Made by a program: the position numbers and the translations under genes. Below, one piece after another: positions 61,717 to 64,000 of a stretch of 64,000 nt of DNA. The DNA comes from Acidovorax_G lacteus (GTDB taxonomy: Bacteria > Pseudomonadota > Gammaproteobacteria > Burkholderiales > Burkholderiaceae_C): contig NZ_BAABEX010000007.1 of the NCBI RefSeq assembly GCF_039540375.1, positions 682,001-746,000 on the forward strand, given 5' to 3'. The notes under the pieces were generated by a model that was not told the DNA's origin, did not search any database, and worked only from the letters and a program-made list of their open reading frames with translations. The first letter of the stretch is position 1. Each line of letters begins with the position of its first letter.

Positions 61717-62195
61717 GGGATGGCTCCTGAAGGCGCTGCGCCGCCGCCGGGCGGGCGCAGCATTTCGATGTGGGGAATGTCGTCTTCGAGGTACACGTCC
61801 GACACGGTCTCGAAGCCGAACGCGGCATAAAAGCGCTGCAGGTGCGCCTGGGCGCTGATGCGCACCGCGCGGCCCGGCCAGTGCGCATCGCACAGTGCCA
61901 CACCCCGCGCAACCAGCGCTTGGCCCACGCCCTGCCCGCGGCATTCGGGCGCGGTGACCACGCGGCCGATGGAGGGCTCGGCGTACTTGACGCCCGCATC
62001 CACCACGCGCAGGCAGGCCTGCAGCGCGCCGCTGTCGGCATAGCCCAGCAGGTGCCAGGCCTGCTTGTCGGCATCGTCCGGGTCTTGGTAGGGGCCCTGC
62101 TCCAGGATGAACACGCGGCAGCGCAGCGCCAGGGCGTCGTGCAGCGCGTGCACGCCCAGGTCGTCAAAGCGGGCACACACCCAGCGCAGCGTCAT
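61713..62195 (-). CDS. GNAT acetyltransferase, ElaA family
   Basis: A 160-residue acetyltransferase. The ElaA-type start ALHDALALRCRVFILEQGPYQDPDDAD and the acetyl-CoA loop PECRGQGVGQALVARG are clear, with LQRFYAAFGFETVSDVYLEDDIPHIEM at the end (residues about 115-145). The acceptor is unknown. It is coupled to the GST-like gene by an ATGA overlap. It is a distant relative of the GNAT half of the fusion protein at 47335-48207. Confidence 0.88.
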   Translation of the reverse strand: MTLRWVCARFDDLGVHALHDALALRCRVFILEQGPYQDPDDADKQAWHLLGYADSGALQACLRVVDAGVKYAEPSIGRVVTAPECRGQGVGQALVARGVALCDAHWPGRAVRISAQAHLQRFYAAFGFETVSDVYLEDDIPHIEMLRPPGGGAAPSGAIP

Positions 62196-62240
62196 TCAGG
62201 CACCCCAGGACGTGCACAGCGCACAGGGTCGGCCGATCGG

Positions 62241-62348
62241 GCGCTGCCCGGGCCAGCGCGCAAGGGCCGCCCCGCCGCGCCGGGGGCGCCCCCTCTCGAC
62301 TCGCGCAGCAAGCCCAGCGAGGGGAAAGGCGCGGAGCGGCTCAGGGGG
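62241..62348. repeat. GC-rich dispersed repeat (family B), copy 3, diverged
   Basis: GGCGCTGCCCGGGCCAGC, GCAAGGGCCGCCCCGCCGCG, GCGAGGGGAAAGGCGCGGAG and GCGGCTCAGGGGG are recognisable. It lies between the GNAT start and the CurA-like gene end. Confidence 0.7.
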
Positions 62349-62356
62349 TACTCCAT

Positions 62357-63373
62357 TCAAATCAACTTCACGAGCTGCTTACCGAAGTTCTTACCCTTGA
62401 GCAGGCCCAAAAACGCCTCGGGTGCGGCGGCGATCCCCTGCGCAATGCTCTCGCGCGGGCGCAGCTTGCCGGTGCCCACGAGCATGCCCAGCTCCTTGAG
62501 CGCCTCGGGCCAGACTTCCATGTGTTCGCTGACGATGAAGCCCTCGACCTTCATGCGGTTGACCAGAATCAGCGCGGGGTTCTGCAGCGGCAGGGGCTGG
62601 CCGTCGTAGCCGGCGATCATGCCGCACACGGCCACGCGCGCGAACGCGTTGGCGCGCAGCAGCACGGCGTCGAGGATGTAGCCGCCCACGTTCTCGAAGT
62701 AGCCGTCGATGCCGTTCGGGCAGGCTTCCTTGAGCGCCTTGGACATGGACTTGAGGTCGCCGTGCTCGCGGTGGTCGATGCAGACGTCAAAGCCCAGTTC
62801 TTCGACCGCGTACTTGCACTTGTCGGGCCCACCGGCAATGCCGACCACGCGGCAGCCGCGAGCCTTGGCCAGCGCGGCCAGCGCGCTGCCCACCGCGCCC
62901 GTGGCGGCGCTCACCACCACGGTTTCGCCCGCCTTGGGCGCAATGATCTTGACCAGGCCGTACCAGGCCGTCACGCCTGGCATGCCCACGGCACCCAGGT
63001 AGTGCGACAGCGGCACGTGGGTGGTGTCGACCTTGCGCAGCGCGCCGGGCTGCTCGGCGTTGACCACGCTGTATTCCTGCCAGCCGCCCATGCCCACCAC
63101 CTTGTCGCCCACGGCGTACTTGGGGTTCTGGCTTTCCACCACCTCGCCCACGGTGCCGCCGATCATCACCTCGCCCAGGGGCTGGCTGGCGGCGTAGCTT
63201 TTGCTCTCGTTCATGCGGCCGCGCATGTACGGGTCCAGGCTCAGGTAGTGGTGGCGCACCAGCACCTGGCCCGCAGTCAGCGGCGGCGTGTCGGTGGTCA
63301 CCAGCTTGAAGTTGCTGGCCGTGGCCTCGCCCACCGGGCGGTTGTCGAGCAGGATCTGCTGGTTGCGTGGCAT
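62357..63373 (-). CDS. NADP-dependent oxidoreductase of the MDR family (CurA-like)
   Basis: A 338-residue zinc-free medium-chain reductase, of the leukotriene B4 dehydrogenase / curcumin reductase kind. It has LSLDPYMRGRMN, GGTVGEVVES, VSAATGAVGSALAALAKARG (the A-x-x-G-x-x-G cofactor motif, about residues 154-173), VGIAGGPDKCKYAVEELGFD, and FENVGGYILDAVL. Such enzymes reduce double bonds of alkenals or enones. AAGGAG precedes the ATG at 63373. A family A repeat lies immediately upstream. Confidence 0.9.
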   Translation of the reverse strand: MPRNQQILLDNRPVGEATASNFKLVTTDTPPLTAGQVLVRHHYLSLDPYMRGRMNESKSYAASQPLGEVMIGGTVGEVVESQNPKYAVGDKVVGMGGWQEYSVVNAEQPGALRKVDTTHVPLSHYLGAVGMPGVTAWYGLVKIIAPKAGETVVVSAATGAVGSALAALAKARGCRVVGIAGGPDKCKYAVEELGFDVCIDHREHGDLKSMSKALKEACPNGIDGYFENVGGYILDAVLLRANAFARVAVCGMIAGYDGQPLPLQNPALILVNRMKVEGFIVSEHMEVWPEALKELGMLVGTGKLRPRESIAQGIAAAPEAFLGLLKGKNFGKQLVKLI

Positions 63374-63387
63374 GGAATTCTCCTTGT

Positions 63388-63447
63388 ATTTGCTATCAAT
63401 TCAGTAGCTGCTCGTGCTTACAAAACAAGCACGAACAGCCGATTTGG
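63388..63447. repeat. Dispersed palindromic repeat (family A), full copy, inverse orientation
   Basis: It reads ATTTGCTATCAATTCAGTAG, CTGCTCGTGCTTACAAAACA, AGCACGAACAGCCGATTTGG, the reverse orientation of the copies at 9835, 19459 and 29883. It lies between the CurA-like start and the thioesterase stop. Confidence 0.88.
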
Positions 63448-63456
63448 CTCAAAACC

Positions 63457-63888
63457 TCAGTCGGTCGAGATCCTGCGCAGGTCGTGCGTGCTGCGCCCGT
63501 CCACCGGCAGGCGCTTGACGTACTTGAAGGTGCCGGTGGCATGGCAGCACAGCCGGCCCTCGGCGTCGTAGACGCTGCCTTCGGTGAACGCCATGGTGGC
63601 CGTGCGGTGCAGCAGCCGCCCCCGCGCCACCAGCGGCCCGCGCGCGGGCTGCAGAAAGCTGGTCTTCATTTCGATGGTGACCACGCCCATGTCGGGCGTG
63701 ATGCTGCGGGCTGCCGTGGCCATGGTCACGTCCAGCAGCGTCATCGACGCCCCGCCGTGCGTGACCGAAAACGAGTTCAGGTGCTCGGGCCGGGCCTCGT
63801 AGCGCAGCTCCGACTCGCCGCCCTCCATGCGGTGCAGCGTGAAGCCCAGGTGGCTCACGAACGGGATCTCGACACCAAAACTCAACAC
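63457..63888 (-). CDS. PaaI-family thioesterase
   Basis: A 143-residue hotdog thioesterase. The motif NSFSVTHGGASMTLLDVTMATAA (residues about 38-60) contains the H-G-G and D of the PaaI group, and TIEMKTSFLQPARGPLVARG and ATMAFTEGSVYDAEG follow. It hydrolyses acyl- or aryl-CoA esters in the cytoplasm. The start is GTG at 63888, supported by AAGGAAG 8 bases upstream. Confidence 0.88.
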   Translation of the reverse strand: MLSFGVEIPFVSHLGFTLHRMEGGESELRYEARPEHLNSFSVTHGGASMTLLDVTMATAARSITPDMGVVTIEMKTSFLQPARGPLVARGRLLHRTATMAFTEGSVYDAEGRLCCHATGTFKYVKRLPVDGRSTHDLRRISTD

Positions 63889-63935
63889 GGCAGCTTCCTT
63901 CTTGGATCACGGGGGTCGATAGGCTACGCCCCCGT

Positions 63936-64000
63936 CAGGGCAGCCGAGCAAGGGCCGCCCCGCAGCGAGGGCTGCGTCCCCCTTCCCGAAGCGCGCCAGC
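63936..64000. repeat. GC-rich dispersed repeat (family B), copy 4, cut by the window end
   Basis: CAGGGCAGCCGAGCAAGGGC, CGCCCCGCAGCGAGGGCTGC, GTCCCCCTTCCCGAAGCGCG is nearly identical to the first part of copies 1 and 2. Confidence 0.85.

Overview
The window is GC-rich, densely coded chromosomal DNA of a betaproteobacterium, most probably a member of the Comamonadaceae (Acidovorax or a close relative). This is inferred from the overall protein style, a PHA phasin, a Bug/TctC-type binding protein, a YbgC-GNAT fusion, and short dispersed repeats with a GCTCGTGCTT core of a kind I associate with that family. I see no prophage, insertion sequence, CRISPR array, plasmid function or rRNA. Almost everything looks like core or near-core genome.

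Layout. 1-7,100: the end of a LOG-family gene, a minus-strand pair coding for a TPR/DUF560 outer-membrane-type protein and a FecR-domain protein, then rmuC overlapping an MFS transporter, then a D-2-hydroxyacid dehydrogenase. 7,100-11,300: pncB with a CitMHS-type antiporter, and a histone-deacetylase-like hydrolase overlapping a hotdog thioesterase. 11,300-14,520: a phasin gene behind two PhaR-like operators, an iron-binding periplasmic protein behind a Fur-like box, and a 3-hydroxyacyl-CoA dehydrogenase behind a LiuR-like palindrome. 14,600-19,330: ppnP, argG, and a cysteine-free molybdopterin-fold exported protein coupled to a hybrid histidine kinase. 19,600-24,200: murB, divergent yajQ / retropepsin / degenerate HD-GYP genes, plsY and ybaK. 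24,200-27,700: LysR regulator, Bug binding protein and M20 peptidase. 27,700-31,900: aldo/keto reductase, alpha/beta hydrolase, prfB with its programmed frameshift, and a HAD phosphatase. 31,900-36,050: pepN, fbp, tRNA-Thr(CGU) and tRNA-Lys(UUU). 36,100-41,640: tolB-pal-cpoB-tcdA on the minus strand and divergent msbA. 41,650-47,190: mltG-tmk-holB-pilZ followed by tatD and an ankyrin gene, with divergent ygfZ. 47,300-51,400: YbgC-GNAT fusion, esterase, exported hydratase-like protein and an iron-type alcohol dehydrogenase. 51,400-58,400: a HAMP-PAS-PAS membrane protein, a patatin, an HDOD protein, tex and a small unknown protein. 58,400-64,000: DUF72, SDR, GST-like, GNAT, CurA-like reductase and PaaI-like thioesterase genes.

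Functional themes are cell envelope (murB, mltG, tol-pal, msbA, plsY), translation (two tRNAs, prfB, ybaK, tcdA, ygfZ), cyclic-di-GMP-type signalling (YajQ, PilZ, degenerate HD-GYP, HDOD), and lipid/PHA and acyl-CoA metabolism.

The less ordinary signals are two families of dispersed intergenic repeats. One copy is translated in frame inside a patatin gene, and two copies supply stop codons. Other points of interest are the regulatory palindromes, the signalling proteins that lack catalytic or output residues, and a phasin mRNA 3' region rich in hairpins. I did not find one large, clearly novel multi-gene system.
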